Below the pieces are notes generated by a model. It ran no database searches, had not been told where the DNA came from, and saw only the letters and a program-made list of their open reading frames with translations. A stretch of DNA of 64,000 bases from Saprospirales bacterium (GTDB lineage: Bacteria; Bacteroidota; Bacteroidia; Chitinophagales; Saprospiraceae). Where the stretch lies: NCBI GenBank assembly GCA_016711045.1, contig JADJTT010000006.1:62001-126000 (forward strand). The letters run 5' to 3'. Numbering within the stretch: the stretch's first letter is position 1; every line of letters starts with the position of its first letter. Made by a program: the position numbers and the translations under genes. Positions 33,309 to 42,525 of this stretch are shown one piece after another.

Positions 33309-35892
33309 ATGATTTCTGAAAAGGAAGTCAAATCACTAAAAGGGCTTTCACAAGAAGAAGCCGCTTCACTGCTGAAACGGGATGGGTTCAATGAACTGCC
33401 GGATCATCGGAAACGCACGCTTTTGCGAATTCTGTGGGAAGCCCTCACCGAGCCCATGTTCTTGCTCCTACTGGGCTGTGGAACGATCTATTTTACCATG
33501 GGTGATCTGGCCGAGGCCCTGGTTCTCCCTTCTCTCTATCTTTTTCATGATCGGTATCACCCTCTACCAGGAAGGGAAGAGTGAAAAGACCGTAGAAGCG
33601 CTCCGGGATCTATCTTCACCCCGGGCCCAGGTGATCCGGGATGGGGCTTCTATCCGCATTCCGGGAAGGGAGGTGGTGCAGGGGGATATTATCATTATAC
33701 AGGAAGGTGACCGGGTACCTGCTGATGCCCTGTTGATATGGGGCAACCATGTGCGGGCCGATGAGTCCATGCTCACGGGAGAATCGATGGCAGTATCCAA
33801 GACAACAGCAGACCCCAAAACCCCCATGGGAAGCCCGGGAGGAGATGGGATTCCCTTTCTCTTTTCTGGCACATTGCTGGTACAGGGACATGGAATTGCC
33901 CTGGCGAAAAATACGGGCATACACACTGAAATGGGTAAGATCGGCCAAATGCTCAAACAGATCGAGCCGGAGAAGACGCTGCTGCAATTGGAAACCCGGC
34001 GCCTGGTCATCATCATCTTTAGCCTGGCTATGGTACTTTGCCTGACAGTCATCGGATTTCAGTATGCCTATACCCATAGCTGGATGCAGGGATTGCTCAC
34101 CGGACTCACCCTGGCTATGGCTATTATTCCCGAAGAATTTCCCTTTGTACTGACGATCTTCTTTGCCCTCGGCGCCTGGCGCATCTCCAGGAACAAGGTG
34201 CTGACCCGCCGTATGTCGGCCATCGAAACACTCGGCGCGGCGACGGTGCTATGCTCGGATAAGACGGGGACTATTACCGAAAATAAAATGCGCATCGTTC
34301 AACTGGCAGTGGAGGGACAGACTTACGACCTGGCACAGCGCTTGCGCGAAGACCTGCCCGAAACCTACCACGAGCTCATCGAATATGGCATATTGGCCAG
34401 CCAGCGCGATCCATTTGATCCAATGGAAAAGGCGTTTCAGGATATTGGAGAAGGGAAACTGGCTCAATCCGAACACCTGCACCAGTCGTGGAAATTGATC
34501 CGCGAATACCCTTTGTCCCCGGAGTTGCTTTCGATCGTCCACGTTTGGGAATCGACAGAGGGAGGGGATTTTATCATTGGGGCAAAGGGGGCTCCGGAAT
34601 CTATCTTCGACCTTTGCCACATTCCTCCGGAGCGGGAAGAGGAGCTAAGCGAAGCAGTAGCCTCCATGGCAGCCGAGGGATTACGTGTGTTGGGGGTTGC
34701 AAAAGGGGTATTCAGCGGATCGAAATTGCCTTCTCGGCAACACGATTTTGATTTTTCCTTTATCGGATTGGTTGGCTTTGAAGATCCTATCAGGCCTACA
34801 GTACCCGATGCGATCCGGGAATGCTACAGTGCCGGTATCCGTGTAGTGATGATCACAGGCGATTATCCGGTGACGGCGCAGAATATCGCCCAACAGATTG
34901 GGCTGCGCGATACGGAACAGGTAATTACCGGTACCGAACTGGCCTATTTCCTCGAAGAGGAATTGCAGGAGAAAATCAAAAAGGTCAGCATCTTTGCGCG
35001 GGTGCTGCCCCATCAAAAACTCAAGATCGTCGAATTGCTCAAGGAGCAGGGCCAGATCGTGGCCATGACCGGCGATGGGGTCAACGATGCGGCAGCCCTC
35101 AAATCTGCGCATATTGGCATTGCCATGGGGGAGCGTGGAACTGATGTAGCCAGGGAAGCATCATCCATGGTGCTGCTTGACGATTCTTTCCCCTCTATTG
35201 TCGCGGCCATCCGGCTTGGGCGCCGCATCTACGACAACCTGAAAAAGGCTATGTCTTATATTGTGAGCGTCCATATCCCCATCGCCGGGGCGGCGCTGAT
35301 ACCTGCCATGCTGAACTGGCCGGTCGAATTGCTCACCGCCGTACATGTGGTCTTTCTGGAAATGTTGATCGACCCTACCTGCTCCGTCGTCTTCGAATCA
35401 CAGGAAGAAGAAGCGGACATCATGTCCCGGAATCCGCGTGTCCGCACGCAGCCACTTTTTACACGGGAAACCCTGGCCTTTTCGATCACGCAGGGAATCA
35501 TTGCCCTTCTGCTTGTGGTAGGGGCATTCTTCCTGGGCTTGTGGTGGGAATTGGATAAAGGCAATATGGGGACTACAGCCCATCTCACCGCCAAGACCCT
35601 GGCATTTGTCACCCTCATCGGCACCAATATCGGCCTCATCATGGTCAATCGCGACTGGAAGGGTGCCTGGATCAATGAATACCGGCACTGGTCGCCCGCC
35701 CTCCGTATGGTGGTTGCCGGCGCAATCAGTTTCCTGCTGCTGGTGATCTACGTCCCCTTCCTGCAGGACTTGTTTGGATTTGTAGCCTTGCGCTGGAGCC
35801 ATTGGGGCATGGCCGGTTTGATCTTTCTGCTCGGGATCGTGCTATTTGGAGGCGTGAAGAGAGCTTTTTCACTTCTCGCCTCTACGCCATAG
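33309..35892 (+). pseudogene. P-type cation-transporting ATPase, one frameshift near the 5' end
   Basis: P2-type ATPases move Ca2+ or related cations. The frame from ATG 33309 gives LSQEEAASLLKRDGFNELP (cation ATPase N-terminal domain) and TEPMFLLLLGCGTIYF, then goes out of frame at CCC 33527-33529. Removing one C restores LVLLLSIFFMIGITLYQEGK and joins the long second frame. That frame carries every core motif: MLTGES, PEEFPFVLTIFFALGAWRI, CSDKTGTITENKM (phosphorylated Asp), KGAPE, MITGDYP, TGDGVNDAAALKSAHIGIAM, and C-terminal membrane helices. Repaired length is about 860. Without repair, an internal start near 33382 would lose the first membrane helices. Its 3' end overlaps the convergent acyl-CoA synthetase gene by 11 bases. 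Confidence 0.85.
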
Positions 35893-37585
35893 CCACTTCC
35901 GCTGCTTTCCGCAACCCCAGTTCCTCAATACTGAGTTCCCGCATTTTAAACTTCTGGACCTTTCCGGTCACGGTGAGCGGAAATTCGTCGGTGAATTTGA
36001 AGAATTTCGGGATCTTGAAGTGGGTGATCTTGCCCTTGCAAAATTCGGTGATCTCCTCAGCGGTCAGTGTTTCCCCTTCGCGGAGTTTGATCCATGCCAT
36101 GACTTCCTCTCCGTATTTTACATCGGGTATTCCGATCACCTGGACATCCTGGATCTTGGGGTGGGTATAGAGAAATTCTTCGATCTCGCGCGGGTAGATG
36201 TTTTCGCCACCCCGGATGATCATATCCTTGATGCGGCCCACGATCTTGATATAGCCGTCTTCGTCCATGGTAGCCAGGTCGCCGGAGTGCATCCAGCGGG
36301 CGCTGTCGATGGCTTCGCGGGTGCGCTCCTCCTCATTCCAGTAGCCGAGCATGATGCTGTAGCCCCGGGTGCATAGTTCTCCTGCCTGTCCGAGGGGTAA
36401 TGTAAGGCCCAATCTCGGGTCGATGATCTTGATCTCGAGGTGGGGGTGTATTTGTCCGACGGTGCTCACCTGCTTTTCGATGGAGGTGCCCGGGCGTGTT
36501 TGCGTGCTTACGGGGCTGGTTTCCGTCATGCCGTACGCGATTTGCACTTCGGGCATGTGCATTTCGGTTTGTACACGCTTCATCACCTCAATAGGACAGG
36601 GCGATCCGGCCATGATGCCGGTGCGCAGACTGGAGAGATCGTATTTATCGAACTCGGGATCTTCCAACTCGGCGATAAACATCGTAGGCACGCCGAATAC
36701 TGCCGTGGCTTTTTCATCCTGCACGGCTTTCAATACCGCGCCGGCTTCGAAGCCTTCGCTGGGATAGATCATGGTAGCGCCATGGGTGATGCAGCCCAGA
36801 TTGCCGATCACCATACCGAAGCAGTGATAGAGCGGCACGGGGATGATCACCCGGTCTTTTGGGGTGAACTTCATCGTCTCCGCCACGAAGAATGCGTTAT
36901 TAAGGATGTTGTGGTGGCTGAGCGTGGCTCCCTTGGGACGGCCGGTGGTGCCGCTGGTGTATTGAATGTTGATGGGGTCGTCAAATGAAAGTTGACTCCG
37001 CCGGTGTGCCAGGTCTTCTGCACCGGCGCCATTGGAAAGGTGGAGAAACTCCTTCCAGGTCCAGGCGCCTGATACTTTTTCCTCACTGAGGTGGATGACT
37101 GTTTTCAGCTCGGGAAAGCGGGCAGACTGAAGTTTCCCGGGGGTAGAGTATTGGAGTTCGGGGATCAGGTCGTTGAGCATCTGGAGGTACTCGGAATACT
37201 TGAAGCGATCGGCTGTCACGATCATTTTGCAGCCGGAGTGCTGGAGCGCATACTCCAGTTCATGCAGGCGGTAGCTGGGGTTGATATTGACCAGGATGGC
37301 GCCCACTTTGGCGGAAGCGAGCTGCAGCACGGTCCATTCGGCGCCATTCGGTGACCAGATGCCTACCCGGTCGCCTTTTTGGATTTGCTTGGCCAGCAGA
37401 GCACGGGCACATGCATCGACTTGTTCGCTAAGTTGTCGGTAAGTCCAGCGCACCTGCTGGAAGGGCACGATCAGTGCGTCATTATCCGGATATTGTTCCA
37501 CGATGCTGTCGAAAAGAATGCCTATGGTTTGGCCCAAAAGGGGGATGTCGCCCGATCCGCACACATAACTCAGCTTAGGTATCAT
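35882..37585 (-). CDS. AMP-binding acyl-CoA synthetase
   Basis: These enzymes activate fatty or other acids to acyl-CoA with ATP through an acyl-adenylate. The 567-residue protein carries the P-loop-like motif INIQYTSGTTGRPKGATLSH (about residue 190), IPVPLYHCFGMVIGNLGC, the adenylate motif QIAYGMTETSPVSTQTRPG, GELCTRGYSIMLGYWNEEE, HSGDLATMDEDGYIKIVGR and the C-terminal Lys in TVTGKVQKFKM. This pattern fits medium- to long-chain FadD-like enzymes of Bacteroidota. A small alpha/beta hydrolase gene lies 9 bases upstream in the same direction, so the two form an operon, perhaps releasing an acid and then activating it. The exact acid is unknown. Confidence 0.92.
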   Translation of the reverse strand: MIPKLSYVCGSGDIPLLGQTIGILFDSIVEQYPDNDALIVPFQQVRWTYRQLSEQVDACARALLAKQIQKGDRVGIWSPNGAEWTVLQLASAKVGAILVNINPSYRLHELEYALQHSGCKMIVTADRFKYSEYLQMLNDLIPELQYSTPGKLQSARFPELKTVIHLSEEKVSGAWTWKEFLHLSNGAGAEDLAHRRSQLSFDDPINIQYTSGTTGRPKGATLSHHNILNNAFFVAETMKFTPKDRVIIPVPLYHCFGMVIGNLGCITHGATMIYPSEGFEAGAVLKAVQDEKATAVFGVPTMFIAELEDPEFDKYDLSSLRTGIMAGSPCPIEVMKRVQTEMHMPEVQIAYGMTETSPVSTQTRPGTSIEKQVSTVGQIHPHLEIKIIDPRLGLTLPLGQAGELCTRGYSIMLGYWNEEERTREAIDSARWMHSGDLATMDEDGYIKIVGRIKDMIIRGGENIYPREIEEFLYTHPKIQDVQVIGIPDVKYGEEVMAWIKLREGETLTAEEITEFCKGKITHFKIPKFFKFTDEFPLTVTGKVQKFKMRELSIEELGLRKAAEVAMA

Positions 37586-37594
37586 GGTTTCAGA

Positions 37595-38374
37595 TTATTT
37601 AGTGTGAACAATTTGCCGGATAAAGGAGGTCATGCGCTCCAGGACTAGATCCCGGGCTTCTACATGCAGGAAATGACCGGCTTTGGGCACTTCGAAATAC
37701 GATACCTTTTCCCCGGCGGCCAACTGGATACTCCTGGCCTGCATCACGGTCCCATAGGGGTCTGCGGTTCCCTGCAACACCAATATCGGACAGGTGATAT
37801 CCGACAGCTCCTTTTCGATATTCCATTCCCGGAACCAGGGTGCGAGCCAGGTCCCCGCCCAGCATTCGACGAGCTCCTCCGCCCGGTTGCCGTGGTATTT
37901 TTGGAGCCGGGTTACCAGGTCTTTCTTTTCTTTTAATGCTTCGCAAATACCCTCCAGGTTTTGGTTCTCTACCATCACATGTGGGGCTTCGGCGATGACT
38001 CCTGCCGTAGGAAAATGTGCGGCATATAACAGGGCAATGGTGGCGCCGTCGCTATGCCCAATGAGCAGTGGGTTTATGATGCCCAGCTGTTGGAGTACGG
38101 CAGGAAGGCGCTCGAGGGCTTCTTCGTGGAAAAACTCCAACCCGCGGGGTGTTAAGGGCTCATCGGAAGTTCCGTGGCCCAGCCTTTCTACGATCAGGGC
38201 AGGCAGGCCGGTTTGCTGTACCAACGCCATCGGAAAATCTTTCCATTGCGCAATAGAACCAAGCGCATGGTGCAGGAAAACAAGGAAGGGGCGCCGTCCT
38301 GTTGTGCCATTCGGATGAATGGTTTGAACGGAAATACGGATTTGATCAAACTCGATGTAGGTGTCTTCCTTCAC
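37595..38374 (-). CDS. alpha/beta hydrolase
   Basis: The 259-residue protein has the oxyanion strand PFLVFLHHALGSIAQW, VERLGHGTSDEPLT, the nucleophile elbow NPLLIGHSDGATIALLYAA (Ser of GHSDG), the acid in ILVLQGTADPYGT and the terminal His in PKAGHFLHVE. No signal peptide, so cytoplasmic. GHSDG hydrolases include many small-ester and C-C bond hydrolases; the substrate cannot be read from the sequence. The stop is 9 bases before the acyl-CoA synthetase ATG, so both are likely made from one mRNA starting in the 267-bp gap before the HtrA gene. Confidence 0.88.
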   Translation of the reverse strand: MKEDTYIEFDQIRISVQTIHPNGTTGRRPFLVFLHHALGSIAQWKDFPMALVQQTGLPALIVERLGHGTSDEPLTPRGLEFFHEEALERLPAVLQQLGIINPLLIGHSDGATIALLYAAHFPTAGVIAEAPHVMVENQNLEGICEALKEKKDLVTRLQKYHGNRAEELVECWAGTWLAPWFREWNIEKELSDITCPILVLQGTADPYGTVMQARSIQLAAGEKVSYFEVPKAGHFLHVEARDLVLERMTSFIRQIVHTK

Positions 38375-38641
38375 TTGCAGTATCTATCGGACGATTTCAG
38401 GCGCAATAAACAACACAATTGCCTTGTATTTGCTGATCTTTATTCTGCCTGCAACTGATTTTTGTCAGTTTTTTTCGGCAGCCCGCCGAACTTCCCACTT
38501 GCCCCTTGCATTCTTTTTTATATTTTGAACGGTATTCCATTTTTATGGCTGGTTCGCGTACCTCTGGAAGGTGGAATGTCGTTAGTACCCTATATTAAAA
38601 AAACAAAGAGGGAGGCACATCCTTAAAAGAGATGCAAGACC

Positions 38642-39730
38642 ATGAAAAGATTCTGGCTAATTATCGGGTTGTCTGTGGTGTTTTCGGCTTCCATAAGTAC
38701 CTCTCTCTCGTACTACCTGTTTCGGAATTGGTGGATACAGGAGGTAGAATCCCTTGCCCAACCGGGAGAATCACATTCCTATAGGCCGGTATTGACCGAT
38801 GCGGAGGAGCTGTGGGGTGCGCCAGACGACTTTGTGGCGATATCTGAACGGGTAACCGGTTCTGTGGTTAATGTCCAGGTTTTTGATGGGCCCTCTCCCT
38901 TGGGAGGGGGGTCCGGCGTAATTCTTTCGTCCGACGGATATATTGCGACCAACTACCACGTCGTTGAAGGCGCCTCCCGTATTCAGGTGACGCTGAGCGA
39001 CAAACGGGAGTTGGCGGGCAAGGTGGTGGGCACAGATCCTACCACCGATCTGGCGCTGCTGAAAGTACGGGCAACCGGCCTGCACGCTGTTTCGTTCGCC
39101 AATTCGGATGAAGTGCGCATTGGCGAATGGGCCCTGGCGATCGGCAATCCCTTCAATCTGACCTCTACGGTGACGGCCGGGATCGTTAGTGCAAAAGCCC
39201 GTAATATCAACATCCTGCCGGGCACGTATTCTATCGAAAGCTTTATCCAGACCGACGCGGCGGTGAACCCGGGTAATAGCGGCGGCGCCCTGGTCAACGA
39301 CCGCGGCGCCCTGATCGGCATCAACTCGGCTATTATGTCGGAAGGAGGTACCTATGAAGGGTATTCCTTTGCCATCCCATCCAATCTGGTGAGCAAGGTC
39401 ATGAGCGACCTGAAAGAATACGGAAAAGTACAACGCGCCCTGCTGGGCGTCAATATTGCCGAAGTGAATGAATTTGTGGCGCGCGACCTCAACCTGCCCC
39501 TCATCGCCGGGGTGCTTGTGCGTAGCGTAACCCCCGGAGGAAGCGCCGAAGAAGCAGGCCTCAAAGCCGGGGATGTGATCCTCAAAGTCAACGGGATCGA
39601 CACCAATTCCGTACCGGAACTTCAGGAGCAAGTAGCCCGTTTCCGTCCTGGCGATGCGATCACCCTCGAATATGTGCGAGAGGGACGGAAGTATACGAAG
39701 GAAGATATACTGTTGAAAGGGCTTAAATAA
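38642..39730 (+). CDS. HtrA/Deg-type serine protease with one PDZ domain
   Basis: Deg proteases remove or cut misfolded periplasmic proteins. An uncleaved N-terminal anchor (LIIGLSVVFSASISTSLSYY) is followed by the trypsin-like domain with catalytic His in TNYHVVEGAS (about residue 106), Asp in DPTTDLALLKV (about 136) and Ser in NPGNSGGALVND (about 213). The PDZ domain (from about 265) shows LLGVNIAEV, VLVRSVTPGGSAEEAGLKAG and DVILKVNGIDTNS. The single PDZ and membrane anchor resemble DegS more than DegP, although stress-sensing is not implied. No other protease genes are adjacent. A strong terminator follows. Confidence 0.92.
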   Translation: MKRFWLIIGLSVVFSASISTSLSYYLFRNWWIQEVESLAQPGESHSYRPVLTDAEELWGAPDDFVAISERVTGSVVNVQVFDGPSPLGGGSGVILSSDGYIATNYHVVEGASRIQVTLSDKRELAGKVVGTDPTTDLALLKVRATGLHAVSFANSDEVRIGEWALAIGNPFNLTSTVTAGIVSAKARNINILPGTYSIESFIQTDAAVNPGNSGGALVNDRGALIGINSAIMSEGGTYEGYSFAIPSNLVSKVMSDLKEYGKVQRALLGVNIAEVNEFVARDLNLPLIAGVLVRSVTPGGSAEEAGLKAGDVILKVNGIDTNSVPELQEQVARFRPGDAITLEYVREGRKYTKEDILLKGLK

Positions 39731-39737
39731 AAAGAAA

Positions 39738-39785
39738 AAGAGGCTGTTTCAAGAGGAGCGTAAGCGACTTTTGAGACAGCCTCTT
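39738..39785. terminator. terminator between HtrA gene and ackA-pduL
   Basis: AAGAGGCTGTTTCAA (39738-39752) pairs with TTGAGACAGCCTCTT (39771-39785) over 15 bp with one G-T, then T-rich sequence follows. The A-run ahead of the stem lets it also stop the convergent ackA-pduL transcript, which ends 5 bases later. Confidence 0.85.
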
Positions 39786-39790
39786 CTTTT

Positions 39791-41617
39791 TTATTTGAAT
39801 ACCGGACTCATAATCCGACGTTTCTGCAGTACACCTTTGGACTTCGTGGCCATGAGGGCACCGGTGGTATTTCCTGATTCGATCTCGGCGGCATTGCCTT
39901 CGTCGGTATCGATGTGCATTTCCAGGATATAATCTTCCGAAACGCGGATCAGGACATTGCCGAAGACCAGATCCCGCTCCGTGCCGTTTATCACCGCTAC
40001 ATCGACCACGTCCCGGTCCTCTACTCCGAAGGTGGCAGCATCGGAAGGATTCATGTGGATGTGGCGCCAGGCGCAGATTACGCCCTCCGGAAGGAGAACT
40101 TCCCCTTTTGGGCCAATCAGCTTGATGCCCGGACTGTTTTCAATCTTCCCGCTTTCGCGAATGGGGGCATCGATCCCGATAAAAAATTCATCGGTACGCG
40201 ATATCTCCACCTGATCGTGATCCCGGCATGGGCCGAGAATCCGAACGTTTTCGAGTTTATTCTTCGGCCCGACCAGCGTGACGGTTTCCTGGGCGGCAAA
40301 CTGCCCGGGTTGGGACAACCACTTGTGTATATTGAGCTGGTGGCCTTTTCCGAACAACGCTTCTACTGTTTCCTGCTGAAGGTGCACGTGGCGTGCGGAA
40401 ATGGCGATAGGTATTCTCGGGATGGGGTTGACGGTGTCTTTCCCTTCCACTACGGCTTTTGCTTTTCTGGCGATGGCGAGTTGCTCGTCGGTCTTGACGG
40501 CCAGCAATTGTACCCGGCTGTTATTGGACGAGAATTTGGCCACGGGTTTGCTATCCGTAAGTTGAATGTCATTGTTGGCGTCTTCCTCGAGGATGGCGCC
40601 GAGGTAATGGAGCTTTTGGGTGACGCGGTAGCGCACCACACTGCTGTTTTCCCCGATTCCTCCGGTAAAGATGATGGCATCTACCCCTCCCATCGCAGCG
40701 GAATAAGCCCCGATATATTTCAATACCCGGTGGGTAAATACCTGCAGAGCCAGCCGGGAATCTTCGTCGCCCGCTTCTGATTGCTCAATGATGTCGCGCA
40801 TATCGCTGTGGCCGGACAATCCCTTCAGCCCACTTTCCAGGTTGAGCAGGTCGTTGAGCTCCTCTGCCGAAAAGTTCCCTTTTTTGGTGAGGTAGTAAAA
40901 CAGACCCGGGTCAATATCGCCGCTCCGGGTGCTCATTGCCAGTCCTTCCAGGGGGGTCATACCCATGCTGGTTTCTACCGACCGGCCATATTCAATAGCG
41001 GTAACGCTGCATCCGCTTCCCAGGTGACAGGAGATGATCCGCAACTCGCGAATATCGCGATCGAGGTGAGAAGCGGCCAACTCGACGACATACTCGTGGC
41101 TGGTGCCGTGAAATCCGTACCGACGGATGTGGTATTTTTCCCGCAACCACTTGGGCAAGGCATAGGTGTATGCCCGCTTGGGCAGGGTATGGTGAAAAGA
41201 GGTGTCGAAAACAGCCACATGCGGCAAATCGGGAAAATATTCCATGCCGATGCGCACACCTTGCATGATCAATGGGTTGTGAATAGGGGCCAGGTCGTTC
41301 AGCTCTTCCAGGTCCAGTACGAGCTCCGGCGATAGTTGCACGGGCTGGTCGAACCGGCTGCCTCCGTGGGCTACCCGGTGGCCGATACCGCGCACGCCCA
41401 GGTCCCTTATCTTGGAACGCAGAAAAGGCATCAGCGCCCTAAGTACGGCCTCGTGGCCAATTTCCGGAAATTCAATTTGGGCGCCGTCAGAGAATAGCGC
41501 AACAGGCTGGGTGGGGACGCGCTCCACTTCCACTGAAAAACTGCGCAATCCGGTCTCACTATGTACAATTGCTGCTTTTATCGAAGAACTGCCAACATTC
41601 AGCACGAGGATATTCAT
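39791..41617 (-). CDS. acetate kinase-PduL phosphotransacylase fusion
   Basis: Residues 1 to about 395 are a complete acetate kinase: VLNVGSSSIKAAI, GIGHRVAHGGSRF, VAVFDTSFHHTLP, RRYGFHGTSHEYV, ISCHLGSGCSVTAIE, STRSGDIDPG and IIFTGGIGENSSVVR. From about residue 402 to 595 there is a full PduL phosphotransacylase: PIAISARHVHLQQE, VTLVGPKNKLENVRILGP, QVEISRTDEFFIGIDAPIRE, LPEGVICAWRHIHMNP and DVVDVAVINGTERDLVFGNV; the paired His in SARHVHL and WRHIHM are the metal ligands of the family. So one 608-residue chain could turn acyl-CoA into acyl-phosphate and then into acid plus ATP. No separate pta lies nearby. PduL is usually a separate protein, often in microcompartments; no shell genes are seen here. 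Confidence 0.93.
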   Translation of the reverse strand: MNILVLNVGSSSIKAAIVHSETGLRSFSVEVERVPTQPVALFSDGAQIEFPEIGHEAVLRALMPFLRSKIRDLGVRGIGHRVAHGGSRFDQPVQLSPELVLDLEELNDLAPIHNPLIMQGVRIGMEYFPDLPHVAVFDTSFHHTLPKRAYTYALPKWLREKYHIRRYGFHGTSHEYVVELAASHLDRDIRELRIISCHLGSGCSVTAIEYGRSVETSMGMTPLEGLAMSTRSGDIDPGLFYYLTKKGNFSAEELNDLLNLESGLKGLSGHSDMRDIIEQSEAGDEDSRLALQVFTHRVLKYIGAYSAAMGGVDAIIFTGGIGENSSVVRYRVTQKLHYLGAILEEDANNDIQLTDSKPVAKFSSNNSRVQLLAVKTDEQLAIARKAKAVVEGKDTVNPIPRIPIAISARHVHLQQETVEALFGKGHQLNIHKWLSQPGQFAAQETVTLVGPKNKLENVRILGPCRDHDQVEISRTDEFFIGIDAPIRESGKIENSPGIKLIGPKGEVLLPEGVICAWRHIHMNPSDAATFGVEDRDVVDVAVINGTERDLVFGNVLIRVSEDYILEMHIDTDEGNAAEIESGNTTGALMATKSKGVLQKRRIMSPVFK

Positions 41618-41920
41618 GATCGCTTTTTAATGGTGAAGTACAAAATTACGGGCATTCCAAGGGATTGTAAAGGAAGAAGGGCAGGAATAAGAGCGGGCGG
41701 ATTTTAGGGGTCAACCAACGACAACGCGAAAGGTAATGCCCTGTATAATAGGAGGTAACAGGGAGTGGGTACCCTGAATTCACGCAGAGTCAAGGGTGTT
41801 TTTCCAACGAAAATAATTTTGATTCAGGTTAATCGACAGAATTAAAAAGGGGTAAAACAAGCCGGTATTCCCTAACTTTAGCAAAAATTTTAACCCGTCG
41901 CGCGGTAAAAGGATCAGGGA
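41618..41920. other. intergenic region upstream of the ECF sigma gene
   Basis: This 303-bp gap separates ackA-pduL (leftward) from the sigma factor gene (rightward). It has a short hairpin, CCCTGT (41739-41744) with ACAGGG (41758-41763), and TAACTTTA at 41873-41880, a near match to the -7 box 40 bases before the sigma ATG. No gene is seen. Confidence 0.45.
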
Positions 41921-42460
41921 ATGGTTTCAAACCCCACAGATATCCAACATCGGTTGCAGTCTGACGACTCGTCTGCGTTGCAGGAACTCTTTAAGGTTCA
42001 CTACGCAGCTATTTGTCGGACGATATATCGACTGGTGCAGGATAGCCACCTGGCGCAAGACCTGGCTCAAAATGTTTTTATCCGGGTGTGGGAAAAACGC
42101 ACGGAAATAGAAGTACATACTTCCTGGGGAGCCTACCTCAACCAGATGGCCGTACGGGAGGGGCTCGCTCATTTGCGCAAGGTACATCGCATCGATGTGC
42201 GGGAAGAGATCCCGGAACAGGCAGATTCCGATACGGCCGAAGACCATGCCTTGCACGGGGATTTGAAAATGCACTATCAGCAAGCGCTGCAGGTGTTGCC
42301 TCCTCAGTGCCGGGCGGTTTTCCAGCTCAGCCGGCAGGAGGGGTTAACTTATCCCGACATCGCCAAAGAGATGGGCATTTCAGTAAAAACCGTAGAAAAT
42401 CAAATGGGTAAAGCCCTGCGAATATTGAGAGTAGAATTGAAAGAATTTATTTCGACTTAA
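41921..42460 (+). CDS. ECF RNA polymerase sigma factor, FecI-like
   Basis: A 179-residue extracytoplasmic-function sigma factor. Region 2 is present as LFKVHYAAICRTIYRLVQDS, HLAQDLAQNVFIRVWEKRTE, binding the -10 region; region 4 shows LQVLPPQCRAVFQLSRQEGL, TYPDIAKEMGISVKTVENQM and GKALRILRVEL, the helix-turn-helix for the -35 region. The FecR-type gene 65 bases downstream makes this a FecI/FecR pair that responds to a signal at the outer membrane. Its likely targets are its own operon and the surface genes behind it; no search for its promoter motif was possible. Confidence 0.9.
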   Translation: MVSNPTDIQHRLQSDDSSALQELFKVHYAAICRTIYRLVQDSHLAQDLAQNVFIRVWEKRTEIEVHTSWGAYLNQMAVREGLAHLRKVHRIDVREEIPEQADSDTAEDHALHGDLKMHYQQALQVLPPQCRAVFQLSRQEGLTYPDIAKEMGISVKTVENQMGKALRILRVELKEFIST

Positions 42461-42525
42461 TTTTTTTCCCCTCCGCATAGGGGTATTCCAAAACTGTCCG
42501 CATCCTAATATCAGAAGTAGCTACT

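Noticed and set aside
39791..41617. Two separate genes, ackA and pduL, joined by an assembly error
   Set aside because: The frame is continuous through the linker with no homopolymer at the junction, and both halves are complete, so a true fusion is the simpler reading.
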